A program made the position numbers and the translations under genes. A stretch of 64,000 bases of DNA from Sediminibacillus terrae (GTDB taxonomy: Bacteria; Bacillota; Bacilli; Bacillales; Amphibacillaceae): positions 1 through 64,000 of the forward strand of contig NZ_VZDQ01000024.1 of NCBI RefSeq assembly GCF_009602435.1, in the 5' to 3' direction. Positions 9,277 through 18,120 of the stretch are shown piece after piece (the stretch's first letter is position 1; every line of letters begins with the position of its first letter). Under the pieces are notes generated by a model that was given only the letters and a program-made list of their open reading frames with translations, made no database searches and was not told where the DNA came from.

Positions 9277-10490
9277 ACTTTTCTTGCTCCTTTTCTTTTA
9301 GGAAAAGTATCTTTCAACTTTTTTCTTAACTTCCAGTATTTTATTGTGAATTTACCTAACAAAGAATTATAAAGAGCAAAATACTTTTTTTCTAATAATT
9401 GATGTTTATTCTGTACATTCTCTAATTCTTTTATTTCTCTTTCTCTTAAATCTAACTGCTTTTCGATTTCATTTTTTAATAACTCATTCTCTTTCTTTAG
9501 TGCGATTTCTAGTTCATTGAGTGATTTGTTTTCATCCATCACTTTTTTTTGTTTTTCATATAGAAGGCTGTATTTACGCAATTTTTCTTGAAGAGAAGCG
9601 ATTTCCGCTTTCAAATTATCTACTTGTTTTAAAACATTTTTTCTTTCCTCATAATTTGCATTTTTTGTTCCGTAAAGTTCTTTTTTCAGGATTTTGTTTT
9701 TTTCTTCCAACTCTTCTATTGTTGCTACTTTTTCTTTAATTAATTCGTTCTTTTCTCTTAATTCCTGAGTCAGTTCATATAATTCTTTTTCTAGTTTGTT
9801 TTCCTTATCCACTTCACTTTTTAATATTGCTATTTGGTTTAAAAAGTCTCTTTCTCTGTCATATATCTTGGTCTCAAATTCTTTCAGTAACTCAAGATTA
9901 AATTTATTTCCCTTTTCTTGATTGTTTTTCACAGTTAGTATTGTTCCTACCCAATTTCCTAAAAAGACTACATCATCAAGTTCTAATTTATCATTTTGCA
10001 AACGTAGCAGACCCTCAAGATAATAGGTTTTTTTATGATCAAAATAATCGTTAATACCAAAGGGTACAGTAACTATAATTCGGCCGTCTTCTCTTAGTAA
10101 TGTAGAAGCCCTGTTAATAAATCTATGTGGGTCAGCAATGTGCTCTAAAATTTCCCCAAATATAATAGTGTCATACTTTTTTTCTCCAAAATCATAATTC
10201 ATAAAATTTGCTATTTTAAAATCTACATTCTCTATTGTGGTTTGAGCTTCATCACTTAGTAAATCTTCTGCATGTTCTATAGATTCTTTCAATAAATCGA
10301 TTCCTAATACCTTTTTTCCTTCTCTTGCTAACAATATAGATGTGATCCCCTGCGAACAACCTACATCTAAAATGGACTCCCCAAAAGCATTTTCACATAT
10401 CCAATGGACTCTCTTTCTTACCTTTTCTCCAAAGCCAGAACCCATTTTATTAAAATATGCTTCTGAAATTCTATCTAACGGTTTTTTCAT
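9273..10490 (-). CDS. SAM-dependent methyltransferase with long C-terminal coiled coil
   Basis: 405 residues. Residues 1-185 are a class I methyltransferase: motif I ILDVGCSQGITSILLA (about 40-55), acidic loop GIDLLKES, and YDTIIFGEILEHIADP before the motif III region IIVTVPFG. Residues about 195-370 are heptad-rich, K/E-rich coiled coil, and the last 30 residues are basic. The start has GGGGGAG 3-4 nt upstream. It is translationally coupled (ATGA) to the 1171-residue protein. In E. coli O9a, WbdD combines a methyltransferase with a coiled coil that acts as a ruler for chain length; the same architecture here suggests chain capping or length control, but no kinase domain is present and the role is inference. 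Confidence 0.75.
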   Translation of the reverse strand: MKKPLDRISEAYFNKMGSGFGEKVRKRVHWICENAFGESILDVGCSQGITSILLAREGKKVLGIDLLKESIEHAEDLLSDEAQTTIENVDFKIANFMNYDFGEKKYDTIIFGEILEHIADPHRFINRASTLLREDGRIIVTVPFGINDYFDHKKTYYLEGLLRLQNDKLELDDVVFLGNWVGTILTVKNNQEKGNKFNLELLKEFETKIYDRERDFLNQIAILKSEVDKENKLEKELYELTQELREKNELIKEKVATIEELEEKNKILKKELYGTKNANYEERKNVLKQVDNLKAEIASLQEKLRKYSLLYEKQKKVMDENKSLNELEIALKKENELLKNEIEKQLDLREREIKELENVQNKHQLLEKKYFALYNSLLGKFTIKYWKLRKKLKDTFPKRKGARKV

Positions 10491-10525
10491 TATTCTCCCC
10501 CGCCCCTATGTTCAATTACCAAAAG

Positions 10526-11812
10526 TCATCCGAATTGATTATAGATTTCTAAGAATTTTATTTTTTCAAGTTCCCAATTATATTTACCTTTTGCAGTCTT
10601 CGTGTTCTCCGCCATTTCTTTGTGCAGCGTCTCGTTCTCCAATAATTCATTTACACCGGCTGCGATTGATAAATAATCATGAGAGTCCACACAAATACCC
10701 ACATTTTCCCCTTCGACTACTTTTTTTATTTCGGGAAAGCTACAAGCCACAACCGGCACCCCTGCCATCATGTACTCAAATAATTTATTGGAGGAAGCAG
10801 AGTAATGATTGAAGTTGGTATTATTAAGAACTTGAAAACCAATATAAGCGGTTTTCGTGTAGCTGGGCAAATCTGTCAGAGGGACTTTAGGCAAAAACTT
10901 CACTTTCTCTTGCAAGCCCATTTCTTCAACCAATATCTCTAATGAAGGTTTTATCCTGCCGTCACCTATAAGTACAAGCGTTCCTTCAATAAAATGAGGA
11001 ACCGCTTGAATTAATTTTTCAAGTCCTCTTCCGGCCTGAATGCCACCCTGATATAAAAGTATCTTTCCATCTGGAGGCAGTTGCAATAAAGAATGCAATG
11101 GTGCTCTCTTTATATGTTTATCTTTCTGTGCAAAAGGGTAATTGTGTACTACATTTGGATAAAACCCATATAAATCCTGATTGTATTTTGCCCTTGTATG
11201 ATTCTCAACGATCATATCGTCAATTCTTTTTATATAGAATTTCTCAAGAGTTCCAAAGTACTTCTTGTCGTAACCAGTTCTACTTGTTTGTACTTCATGA
11301 GAATCATAAATAAGCCTTTTTTTCTTAATACGAAGTTTTGCACAAATATATCCTTGAGGTAATGTGTTTAAATCGTTTGAATGATAGATGGAATAATCCT
11401 TTCCATATCCTTTTGCTATCATTCTAAACAATATGCCACCTCTTACCCACAATACTTTTAGTTTAGTTTTCAACAATAAGAGTCCTACCATTGTGATAAT
11501 TCCGGTAATGATAGGAATCAAATACATAAAAAATAGCCATATAAAAAATAACACTAAACAGAACAGTTTATTTTGAAAGCACTTCCGATAAACCTTTTGC
11601 ATCAATTCTAACAGTATCGGGTACCTTCTCACTCGATAAACAGAGAAGTCATCATTCCGCTTCTCATAAGTAGGCAACCCCTTATCTTTCGGATCATGAA
11701 TGCAAATCAAGTCTACTTTATACCCGTTTTCAGACAAAGCGGTGCATTCTCTTAGAACTCTGGCATCGTTGGTAAAATGATTCCACACAAACATACAAAC
11801 TTTTTTATTCAT
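10526..11812 (-). CDS. GT4-type glycosyltransferase with internal membrane hairpin
   Basis: 428 residues from the ATG at 11812, which has TAAGG 9 nt upstream; a TTG three codons earlier has no proper spacing. The N-terminal domain begins KKVCMFVWNHFTNDARV. Residues about 78-115 are two very hydrophobic segments (FCLVLFFIWLFFMYLIP, ITGIITMVGLLLL) inserted in the first Rossmann domain, which would tie the enzyme to the inner membrane face. The C-terminal domain has YQGGIQAGRGLEKLI and NKLFEYMMAGVPVVA with the GT4 donor-site acid. The start overlaps the previous gene by 8 nt. It likely adds a sugar to the undecaprenyl-linked intermediate; specificity unknown. Confidence 0.78.
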   Translation of the reverse strand: MNKKVCMFVWNHFTNDARVLRECTALSENGYKVDLICIHDPKDKGLPTYEKRNDDFSVYRVRRYPILLELMQKVYRKCFQNKLFCLVLFFIWLFFMYLIPIITGIITMVGLLLLKTKLKVLWVRGGILFRMIAKGYGKDYSIYHSNDLNTLPQGYICAKLRIKKKRLIYDSHEVQTSRTGYDKKYFGTLEKFYIKRIDDMIVENHTRAKYNQDLYGFYPNVVHNYPFAQKDKHIKRAPLHSLLQLPPDGKILLYQGGIQAGRGLEKLIQAVPHFIEGTLVLIGDGRIKPSLEILVEEMGLQEKVKFLPKVPLTDLPSYTKTAYIGFQVLNNTNFNHYSASSNKLFEYMMAGVPVVACSFPEIKKVVEGENVGICVDSHDYLSIAAGVNELLENETLHKEMAENTKTAKGKYNWELEKIKFLEIYNQFG

Positions 11813-13043
11813 AACGCCCAACCTTACTTAGTGATTTTTCATTGAATACTTGGTTAATCGTTTCTATCAATATATTAATATTATCTTCCCAAAGGAAATG
11901 CTCTCTTACATATCTTTGACCATTCATACCCTGTTCGTATCTTTTCTCAGGGTTTCTATATAAATAATCTATAAAATCAATCATTCCTGTAACATTAGTC
12001 TCTGATACATAGCCAACTTTCTCTCTGTTGATAATTTCCTTTGAAAAACCAGATACCGAAGCTACAATTGGAACTCCGCAAGTCATATAATCAACGATTT
12101 TACCAGGCAGTACCGTTTTAAACACATCACTATTAACTAGGGTAACAATTCCCACTTGATGTTGGGATATCAATTTGAAACATTCATTCCTTGTAAGGGG
12201 TGGAACAACATCGACATTCGTCAGCCCTTCTTTTTTAATGTCCTCTAACAATCCTTTTCGTTTAAGACCATATCCTATTATCGTCATTTTGATATGTTTC
12301 TTATTAAGTTCCTTAGCAAGATCAATCAACAGTTTATCATTCTGGGCTAGTCCAATATTCCCCGCATAAATCACTTTAAAGTCCCTTCCCGATGATAAGC
12401 TCACCGGATATACTTCTTCTGATTTCGCAGAGTTGGGGATATATACCATTTTCCGGTTAAAGTCAGGGGAAATAGATTCAATATAATTATAAAACCCTTT
12501 ACTATTAATGAGAATTTTATCGGATGATTTATATAACTTCCCCTCAATTTGTTTAAAAAGATAAATTATAGGGGGAAAGTTGAATACATTTACTCCCTTT
12601 AATGATTCCGGCCATAAATCACGTATATCCAAAATGAATTTTGACCTAAAACGCTTCTTCGCTATCAGGCCTACTATACCTATAAAAATAGGGGGAGAGG
12701 TTGCAAAAACCATGTCATAATTTTTCTGTGAGCGGAAAATAAACCAAATCATCTTTAACGTGATTTCAATATAATAAAACAATCTGTTCAAGATGCTCCG
12801 AGAATATTTTTTGTTTCTCACACTCACTCTGTAGATGTTTCCCGTATCTACGTTTAATTCTTCATCATCCCAGAACGATTTATCAGAATACAGATTCCTG
12901 ACGGGATATGTTGGATCTGTTGTCAGAATGTTTACAGTCAGGTCACTGTTTTGCAACATCGAGTAAATATTCTTCATCCTGTTCCCCGCACTTCCAATTT
13001 CAGGATAAAAATGTTGCGATATAATTAGAATTTTTTTCGACAT
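11805..13043 (-). CDS. WbuB-like GT4 glycosyltransferase, first gene of the glycan operon
   Basis: 412 residues from the ATG at 13043, preceded by GTGGGGAAAG; the longer frame adds 14 residues without a ribosome site. It starts KKILIISQHFYPEIGSAG, an N-terminus typical of WbuB-like GT4 enzymes, with a hydrophobic stretch around LFYYIEITLKMIWFIF and PPIFIGIVGLIA that probably touches the membrane. The donor-site region is PGKIVDYMTCGVPIVASVSG. It is the 5'-most gene of the minus-strand run ending at 1034; spacing or overlap between all following genes is under about 40 nt, so one transcript is likely. The upstream 260 nt shared with the divergent LysM gene should hold its promoter, but I could not fix one. 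Confidence 0.78.
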   Translation of the reverse strand: MSKKILIISQHFYPEIGSAGNRMKNIYSMLQNSDLTVNILTTDPTYPVRNLYSDKSFWDDEELNVDTGNIYRVSVRNKKYSRSILNRLFYYIEITLKMIWFIFRSQKNYDMVFATSPPIFIGIVGLIAKKRFRSKFILDIRDLWPESLKGVNVFNFPPIIYLFKQIEGKLYKSSDKILINSKGFYNYIESISPDFNRKMVYIPNSAKSEEVYPVSLSSGRDFKVIYAGNIGLAQNDKLLIDLAKELNKKHIKMTIIGYGLKRKGLLEDIKKEGLTNVDVVPPLTRNECFKLISQHQVGIVTLVNSDVFKTVLPGKIVDYMTCGVPIVASVSGFSKEIINREKVGYVSETNVTGMIDFIDYLYRNPEKRYEQGMNGQRYVREHFLWEDNINILIETINQVFNEKSLSKVGRYE

Positions 13044-13203
13044 AACTTTCCCCACTATATAAAAACTTCGAATTCTTTTTGACAATGTTCGATGAAAAAC
13101 GTCAATCTTGCTAGATTATAACAGATATCCGGTGAATTTAATAGGTTTTCCTTTTACTTTTTATGTAAATCTAAGCTCTCTGTCACTATTTCTCGTTTAC
13201 AAT

Positions 13204-13220
13204 ATTACAATTATATTACA
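13204..13220 (-). promoter_or_regulatory. WalR-type box upstream of LysM autolysin
   Basis: On the minus strand this reads TGTAAT-N5-TGTAAT, an exact match to the WalR (YycF) consensus TGTWAH-N5-TGTWAH; a further TGTAAA half-site lies 2 nt beyond. It is 84 nt before the start of the LysM-NlpC/P60 gene at 13305. A box of the same orientation and spacing lies before the second LysM gene at 25120. Confidence 0.65.
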
Positions 13221-13304
13221 AACAACAGAATCTTTCGTCACCTATGATATACTTATTTAATAGAAAATCTTGTAAAAGAACGGGGAATAAGGGGGAAAGT
13301 TGGA

Positions 13305-14402
13305 ATGAAAAAGACGTTATTATCAATAACTGCCACTGCAGTAATTGCTTCTTCTTACGGAATGACAGTCGAAGCGGCAACCCACAAGGTTCAAAAAGGC
13401 GACTCGCTTTGGTCGGTCGCGCAAAAGTACAACACATCTGTCTCCTCGCTAAAATCGCTGAACAAATTGAATAATAATATTATTTTTCCCAATCAGGTGC
13501 TAAAAATTGACGGCAGTTCTACCCAAAGCAAGGATAAAAAATCGACAACTACCAAGGAAAGTAAAGAAAGCAGCAAGTCCACATCTACATACACTGTAAA
13601 TGCAGGGGATTCACTCAGCAAGATTGCCGCTCAACATAACATTTCGTTGTCTAAACTGATGGAATGGAATAACCTGTCTACTACTTTGATTTATCCTGGC
13701 GATGTTTTTGTTGTTTCAAATCCTTCTTCCAATTCTAAGTCGGAATCAAAGACTAGCAACAACAAAGAATCCAAGAATTCGGAAAAAGAACAGGAATCCT
13801 CCAGTTCTTCTAGTGTTTCTACATACAAAGTGGTTTCTGGTGATTACCTCGGAAAAATTGCTAGTAAATATCAAGTATCCGTCGATGATTTAAAGAAATG
13901 GAATGGCTTGTCCTCTGACCTTATCTATGTTGGCCAAAAGTTGAAGGTAAGCGGCAGCAAATCCTCCAAAAATAGCGGTAGCAACGGAACAACAAAAAAG
14001 GAAGCGCCCGATACGAAGGTTGAGTCCAACACTGTTGATTACAACGTCACCAAATTGATCGATGAAGCCAAAAGTTTCATAGGAACCGGCTATGTTTGGG
14101 GAGGATCATCACCAAGCGGTTTTGATTGCAGCGGATTTATCTATTACCTCTATAATAAAGCGGGTAAAAACATCGCCCGGTACTCTACCGATGGATACTA
14201 TAACCGTTCCTACTATGTTAACAACCCGCAGCTTGGTGACTTGGTGTTCTTTGAGGGTACATATCGGGCAGGCATTTCTCACATCGGTATTTATGTTGGG
14301 AATAACAGTTTTATTTCAGCTGAATCAAGCGGTGTGAAAGTGACTAGTTTGGATAACTCTTATTGGAAAAAGCACTTTGATGGCTTTAAGCGGTTTTATT
14401 GA
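13305..14402 (+). CDS. LytE-type D,L-endopeptidase, three LysM domains plus NlpC/P60
   Basis: Secreted peptidoglycan hydrolase that should cut the stem peptide between D-gamma-Glu and meso-DAP. 365 residues: signal peptide 1-25 (ends VEAA), LysM domains at about 26-69, 92-137 and 172-216 separated by Ser/Lys/Thr-rich linkers, and NlpC/P60 at about 248-365 with catalytic Cys275 (SGFDCSGF) and His326 (SHIGIYVG). Three LysM plus NlpC/P60 is the layout of B. subtilis LytE. The ATG has GGGGGAAAG upstream. A WalR-type box at 13204 suggests control by the essential WalRK system, known to drive lytE. It is a single-gene unit closed by the hairpin at 14411. A smaller paralogue with two LysM domains is at 25120. 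Confidence 0.92.
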   Translation: MKKTLLSITATAVIASSYGMTVEAATHKVQKGDSLWSVAQKYNTSVSSLKSLNKLNNNIIFPNQVLKIDGSSTQSKDKKSTTTKESKESSKSTSTYTVNAGDSLSKIAAQHNISLSKLMEWNNLSTTLIYPGDVFVVSNPSSNSKSESKTSNNKESKNSEKEQESSSSSSVSTYKVVSGDYLGKIASKYQVSVDDLKKWNGLSSDLIYVGQKLKVSGSKSSKNSGSNGTTKKEAPDTKVESNTVDYNVTKLIDEAKSFIGTGYVWGGSSPSGFDCSGFIYYLYNKAGKNIARYSTDGYYNRSYYVNNPQLGDLVFFEGTYRAGISHIGIYVGNNSFISAESSGVKVTSLDNSYWKKHFDGFKRFY

Positions 14403-14410
14403 AAAGAAAT

Positions 14411-14440
14411 CCCCAATCACAGGTTGATTGGGGGTTCTTT
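14411..14440 (+). terminator. Rho-independent terminator, probably bidirectional
   Basis: CCCCAATCA (14411-14419) pairs with TGATTGGGG (14425-14433), followed by TTCTTTTT. It lies between the converging LysM gene and the PP2C-like gene; the minus-strand side also has a T-rich tract. Confidence 0.8.
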
Positions 14441-14441
14441 T

Positions 14442-15269
14442 TCATTCTAGTATTATTTTCATATACAGCCGATCATCATAGGAACGGTTTCCATTCATTA
14501 ACCCTTTGGCTGATTTGAATTTCCTGAAACAAAGAGGATCTTCTTCCAATACTTCCTTCAGCATAGCTTCGGATTCCACCAGTGTATCTTTCAAGTAAGG
14601 GTAACCGTCTGATGCAAATACCAAGTGTTTGGTTTCTTCCGGAACCTTTATTACCTTGATGTCACTAGCATCTACTAAAAACCCATTGACCACTTCAAAC
14701 CCATATTGATTGGTTAAATCGTTTTGCAGGTAGTATTGTTGTTGGATCAATGGCTGGATATATTCCCAACCTGTATCTCTTTCTTTTAAATCGTTGATAG
14801 TTTTCCCTTTTTTTAATTCTGCTTCTAAGTACATGGACCTGGCGTTGGCTGTTATATGATCGATATCTTTTTCATTTTGGTGCAGCACTCCATCCATCAT
14901 GAACTGACAATCGCCGATTTGCCAAATTTCCTGACGGTGTCTGCTGTACACGACCAAGCTGGCAGAGGGAGCTTTCCACCGATACCTTTCAATTTCTTCA
15001 GTTAAGTCGTATGCTTCATGAACTTTTTGCATGTTAGCATTAATCGTCTTAATCATTTGTTTGACATCGGCGTCAGGCTCCAGTTCTTCTATACTGGTTT
15101 TTATCGTTTCAGCTGCTATTCTACCCGGTGTTTTATGATGAAATAGCTTTCCGCTTACATTTGTGGCGCCGTCTACAACGGCTGCGAAATTTTCTGTCAG
15201 TACATATAAATCCTCGCAAAGTTCCGGATTTCCATGTTTGCCTTCGGTAAATTGCTCGATCAATCTCAT
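14442..15269 (-). CDS. PP2C-like phosphatase-family protein
   Basis: 275 residues from the ATG at 15269, whose A is shared with the stop of the previous gene (TAATG), so translation is coupled. Elements of the PP2C fold are visible: EDLYVLTENFAAVVDGATN (metal-site DGAT), ASLVVYSRHRQEIWQIGDCQ, LVFASDGYPYL and a final SYDDRLYMKI. It is compact and cytoplasmic with no extra domain. Being last in an operon of ABC importer and binding proteins is unusual for a phosphatase. It could dephosphorylate a protein partner of the transporter or two-component system, or act on a small imported phosphate compound; neither is shown. Some metal ligands of classical PP2C enzymes are hard to place, so activity is not certain. 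Confidence 0.68.
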   Translation of the reverse strand: MRLIEQFTEGKHGNPELCEDLYVLTENFAAVVDGATNVSGKLFHHKTPGRIAAETIKTSIEELEPDADVKQMIKTINANMQKVHEAYDLTEEIERYRWKAPSASLVVYSRHRQEIWQIGDCQFMMDGVLHQNEKDIDHITANARSMYLEAELKKGKTINDLKERDTGWEYIQPLIQQQYYLQNDLTNQYGFEVVNGFLVDASDIKVIKVPEETKHLVFASDGYPYLKDTLVESEAMLKEVLEEDPLCFRKFKSAKGLMNGNRSYDDRLYMKIILE

Positions 15270-16429
15270 TACCGGCTTCTTTCCATTTCGTTCATCTTTT
15301 GATTCAGTCGTTTTAACTGATCCCAAAATATTAAATCCTCCCTATTTGCGGTTACTCCGTTCCATTCCAGGCTATGTTCAACACCATCTTGGAAATGTGG
15401 AAACCGCCTGTATTGGTTTAAAAAAGCAGTAGAACCCGCTAGCGATCGATCTGCGGGAATCAGTGTTTCCTCCAAACCGATGGCTGCTAACGCATCCTTT
15501 TCCTGTAGAAAAGCAAGAAAAGCCGACACCATTCCTTTCCCCTGGTTATCCATCACTGCCAGCCCACTACCATTCACCAACATTTCATCTGAAATTGGCG
15601 GAAACTCGAACACTTCCCAGTCAAAGGTATTGCCAATCAACCGATCTACCAATAACAGATTCCTTGAACTGCTTAGCAGAATCGCTCCCTTACCATTCAC
15701 AAAATCTGTAAGAGCTAGCTGATAAGCAAAAGATGGCATGAGTTGATCATTCAGACGTGCAGCACCCCAATCGGTCTTGAGGAAATCGTCTGGTTTTATG
15801 GTATGTGGCTGTTTTTCTTTCATCGTATTGATCATGTACCAGGGGAACATTAAGTCGGTATGAAGCTTCCACGCAGCTTCCTCTGATGTCTTCGCTGTCT
15901 CTGCTTCCTGCACAATCGCCTTAAAAGATGCATAAGAAGCATCCCTCTTTCTTTTCTTCACCCTACTTTCGTTCATGTACACCAACGGTACTTCATATCC
16001 GATCGGCAGTGCATATAGCTTTCCTTGATGCTTATACCGTTCCGTGATAACTTTGGCAAGATCGCTTCGAAAAGAATTGGTTATAAATTCATCAATCGGC
16101 ACTACTGCTTCCGCCTCAATAAGGGAATGAATGCCATAGAAAGAAGGTATTTCAGCTATGTCGGGTTCTCCTCCATTAGAGACGGCTATTTTTAATTCTT
16201 CTATGAGATCATCTCCATTGGTAAAACGGCGTACATTTACTCCGAGGTCTTGCTGGGTGTTTTCATAATTTTTCGCTGCTTCGGCCAACGCTTCTGTGTA
16301 CACCCATACGAACATCTCTTGTTCCGGATTAGACTCGCTTATCAAAAGATCGCTTGGCTTAAGACGATAAAGGGCGAACCCAAGAAAAATAACGACCACA
16401 ATACTGATTAACAGTAAAGCATTTTTCAA
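15269..16429 (-). CDS. Membrane-tethered family 1 solute-binding protein
   Basis: 386 residues. Residues 5-24 are a single hydrophobic segment (LLLISIVVVIFLGFALY) with no lipobox Cys and no clear cleavage site, so the protein is probably anchored by this helix. The rest follows the extracellular solute-binding family 1 fold (EMFVWVYTEALAEAA, GEPDIAEIPSFYGIHSL, GKLYALPIGYEVPLVYMN, LVNGSGLAVMDNQGKG). It begins 20 nt after the fused permease and is coupled to the PP2C-like gene. A second, differently anchored binding protein in an operon that already has one (19275) suggests a sensing role, for example handing ligand to the sensor kinase encoded upstream, but this is inference. Confidence 0.72.
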   Translation of the reverse strand: MKNALLLISIVVVIFLGFALYRLKPSDLLISESNPEQEMFVWVYTEALAEAAKNYENTQQDLGVNVRRFTNGDDLIEELKIAVSNGGEPDIAEIPSFYGIHSLIEAEAVVPIDEFITNSFRSDLAKVITERYKHQGKLYALPIGYEVPLVYMNESRVKKRKRDASYASFKAIVQEAETAKTSEEAAWKLHTDLMFPWYMINTMKEKQPHTIKPDDFLKTDWGAARLNDQLMPSFAYQLALTDFVNGKGAILLSSSRNLLLVDRLIGNTFDWEVFEFPPISDEMLVNGSGLAVMDNQGKGMVSAFLAFLQEKDALAAIGLEETLIPADRSLAGSTAFLNQYRRFPHFQDGVEHSLEWNGVTANREDLIFWDQLKRLNQKMNEMERSR

Positions 16430-16449
16430 AATGGTTCGCCTCCTTCACC

Positions 16450-18120
16450 CTACATAGGGATGCCTTTTTTCCCTGATATGATCGAAACAACAACCAAGGA
16501 TATGATAGTACTCAACGATAAGATGGAAGCCAAAGCGGCAGCCGTGCCAAAATTAGCTGTGAAGACTTGTGAATAGATTGCTACCGTGATAGTCGCAGTA
16601 GATCCTGCATACAAAACGATGGTCGAGCTTAATTCATTTATTGTTGTGACCCAACTGAGGATAGCTCCGGAGAATACACCTGGGATCATCAAAACGGCGG
16701 TTGTCTTAAAAAAAGTTTTCATTGGCGGGACACCCAAACTTATGGATGCTTCTTCCACACTTAGATCTATCTGATACAAGATGGCGGTGCTCGACCTCAT
16801 CGTGTATGGTAGTTTACGAATGAAATATGCTGCCACAAGGATAATCCACGTTCCCGTTATTTCAATCGGCGGCTTGTTAAATGCAATGATAAAACTAATC
16901 CCCAATACGGTGCCCGGGATGACATAAGGAATCATAATGAACGCATCGAGTAATGAGCTTACCTTTGAGTTCCTTCTTACCACAATATACGATAGCAGCA
17001 AACCGGCCAATACCATTAAAACGATTGCAACCGATGAATAAGTGAAGGTATTAAGAATAGCATGGGGTACACGATAAATGACTTCTCGATAACTGTCCAA
17101 GCTGAATTCGCTTGTGAAAACTGGCCCATTTGTTTTGAGAAAAGAAGTTGTTATCACGGTCGCCTGAGGAATCATGGACACACAGATAACCAATCCGATA
17201 AAAAGCATGGCAAAGAACTTTTGGACCGGTTTTAATTTTATTAGTTTCGGCTCTGTCATGGAACTCATTGAATAGGATTTTCTCGTGACCAAATACCGCT
17301 GCAGAAATAAAATAGTGGTACTTACGGCCAACAAAATCATACTTAACGTACTAGCCATTGCTGGGTTTGAACCCATTTCATTGATAAACTGTTCATACGC
17401 AAGGATGGGAAGCAATTTTGTTCCTTGACCCAGCAACATGGGAGTTCCGAAATCTGCGAAGGAGGCCATGAAGACCATTAGAGCACCCGTTGACAAAGTA
17501 GGAAAAATCAACGGAAGGGTGATTGTCCGCAACTTTCTCCATTTTGTACTCCCCAAACTGGATGAGGCTTCCTCGAGAGAACTATCCATGGTTTTTAGTG
17601 CACCGGAAACATACAAGTAAATATGAGGATAAAACTGGATGGTAAACACCCAAATCATCCCGTGCAATCCATAGATGGACGGAACATTCAATCCCCAGCC
17701 ATTCAATAGATTGGTGATAAAACCGTTATTACCGAGCATCAATATCCACGAATACGCCCCGATGAAAGGCGGGGACAGCAATGTGAGGATAATCAGGATA
17801 TGGATGACACTCTTAAACGGCAATTCAAACCTTGTCATAATATAAGCAACGGGAACACCAAGACAAGTGGCAAACACCGTAGCCATGCTGCAAACAATCA
17901 AGCTGTTTATAAGCGAGCTGTAGTAATATTCCAACGTGAAAAAATCCTGATAGCTTTCGATGGAAAACTGCCCTTCATAGAAAAAACTGTTGAGAAAAAT
18001 ACTGAATAAAGGATACAACAACAGCAGTAGAACGACAGCAAAGGCAATAACGGTGACAAAGTTCCAAAAATCCCAGCGAAATAGTTTAGACCGTTTCAAG
18101 GTAGGCGCGATCGTTGTCAT
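16450..18120 (-). CDS. Fused two-domain ABC importer permease (AfuB/FbpB-type)
   Basis: 556 residues with about twelve membrane segments, formed by two fused binding-protein-dependent permease domains. Each half carries its EAA loop: EEASSSLGSTKWRKLRTITL in the first and EEASISLGVPPMKTFFKTTA in the second. The ATG at 18120 lies inside the ATPase gene (35-nt overlap) and has GGAGG 12 nt upstream. Such fused permeases occur in the ferric iron and phosphorylated-sugar importers of the COG1178 group. It would form the channel with the ATPase at 18086 and take substrate from the lipoprotein at 19275. Confidence 0.85.
   Translation of the reverse strand: MTTIAPTLKRSKLFRWDFWNFVTVIAFAVVLLLLLYPLFSIFLNSFFYEGQFSIESYQDFFTLEYYYSSLINSLIVCSMATVFATCLGVPVAYIMTRFELPFKSVIHILIILTLLSPPFIGAYSWILMLGNNGFITNLLNGWGLNVPSIYGLHGMIWVFTIQFYPHIYLYVSGALKTMDSSLEEASSSLGSTKWRKLRTITLPLIFPTLSTGALMVFMASFADFGTPMLLGQGTKLLPILAYEQFINEMGSNPAMASTLSMILLAVSTTILFLQRYLVTRKSYSMSSMTEPKLIKLKPVQKFFAMLFIGLVICVSMIPQATVITTSFLKTNGPVFTSEFSLDSYREVIYRVPHAILNTFTYSSVAIVLMVLAGLLLSYIVVRRNSKVSSLLDAFIMIPYVIPGTVLGISFIIAFNKPPIEITGTWIILVAAYFIRKLPYTMRSSTAILYQIDLSVEEASISLGVPPMKTFFKTTAVLMIPGVFSGAILSWVTTINELSSTIVLYAGSTATITVAIYSQVFTANFGTAAALASILSLSTIISLVVVSIISGKKGIPM

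Noticed and set aside
10342-10812. A 156-residue plus-strand frame across the methyltransferase and GT4 genes
   Set aside because: Lies antisense over two conserved genes and their junction; no ribosome site.
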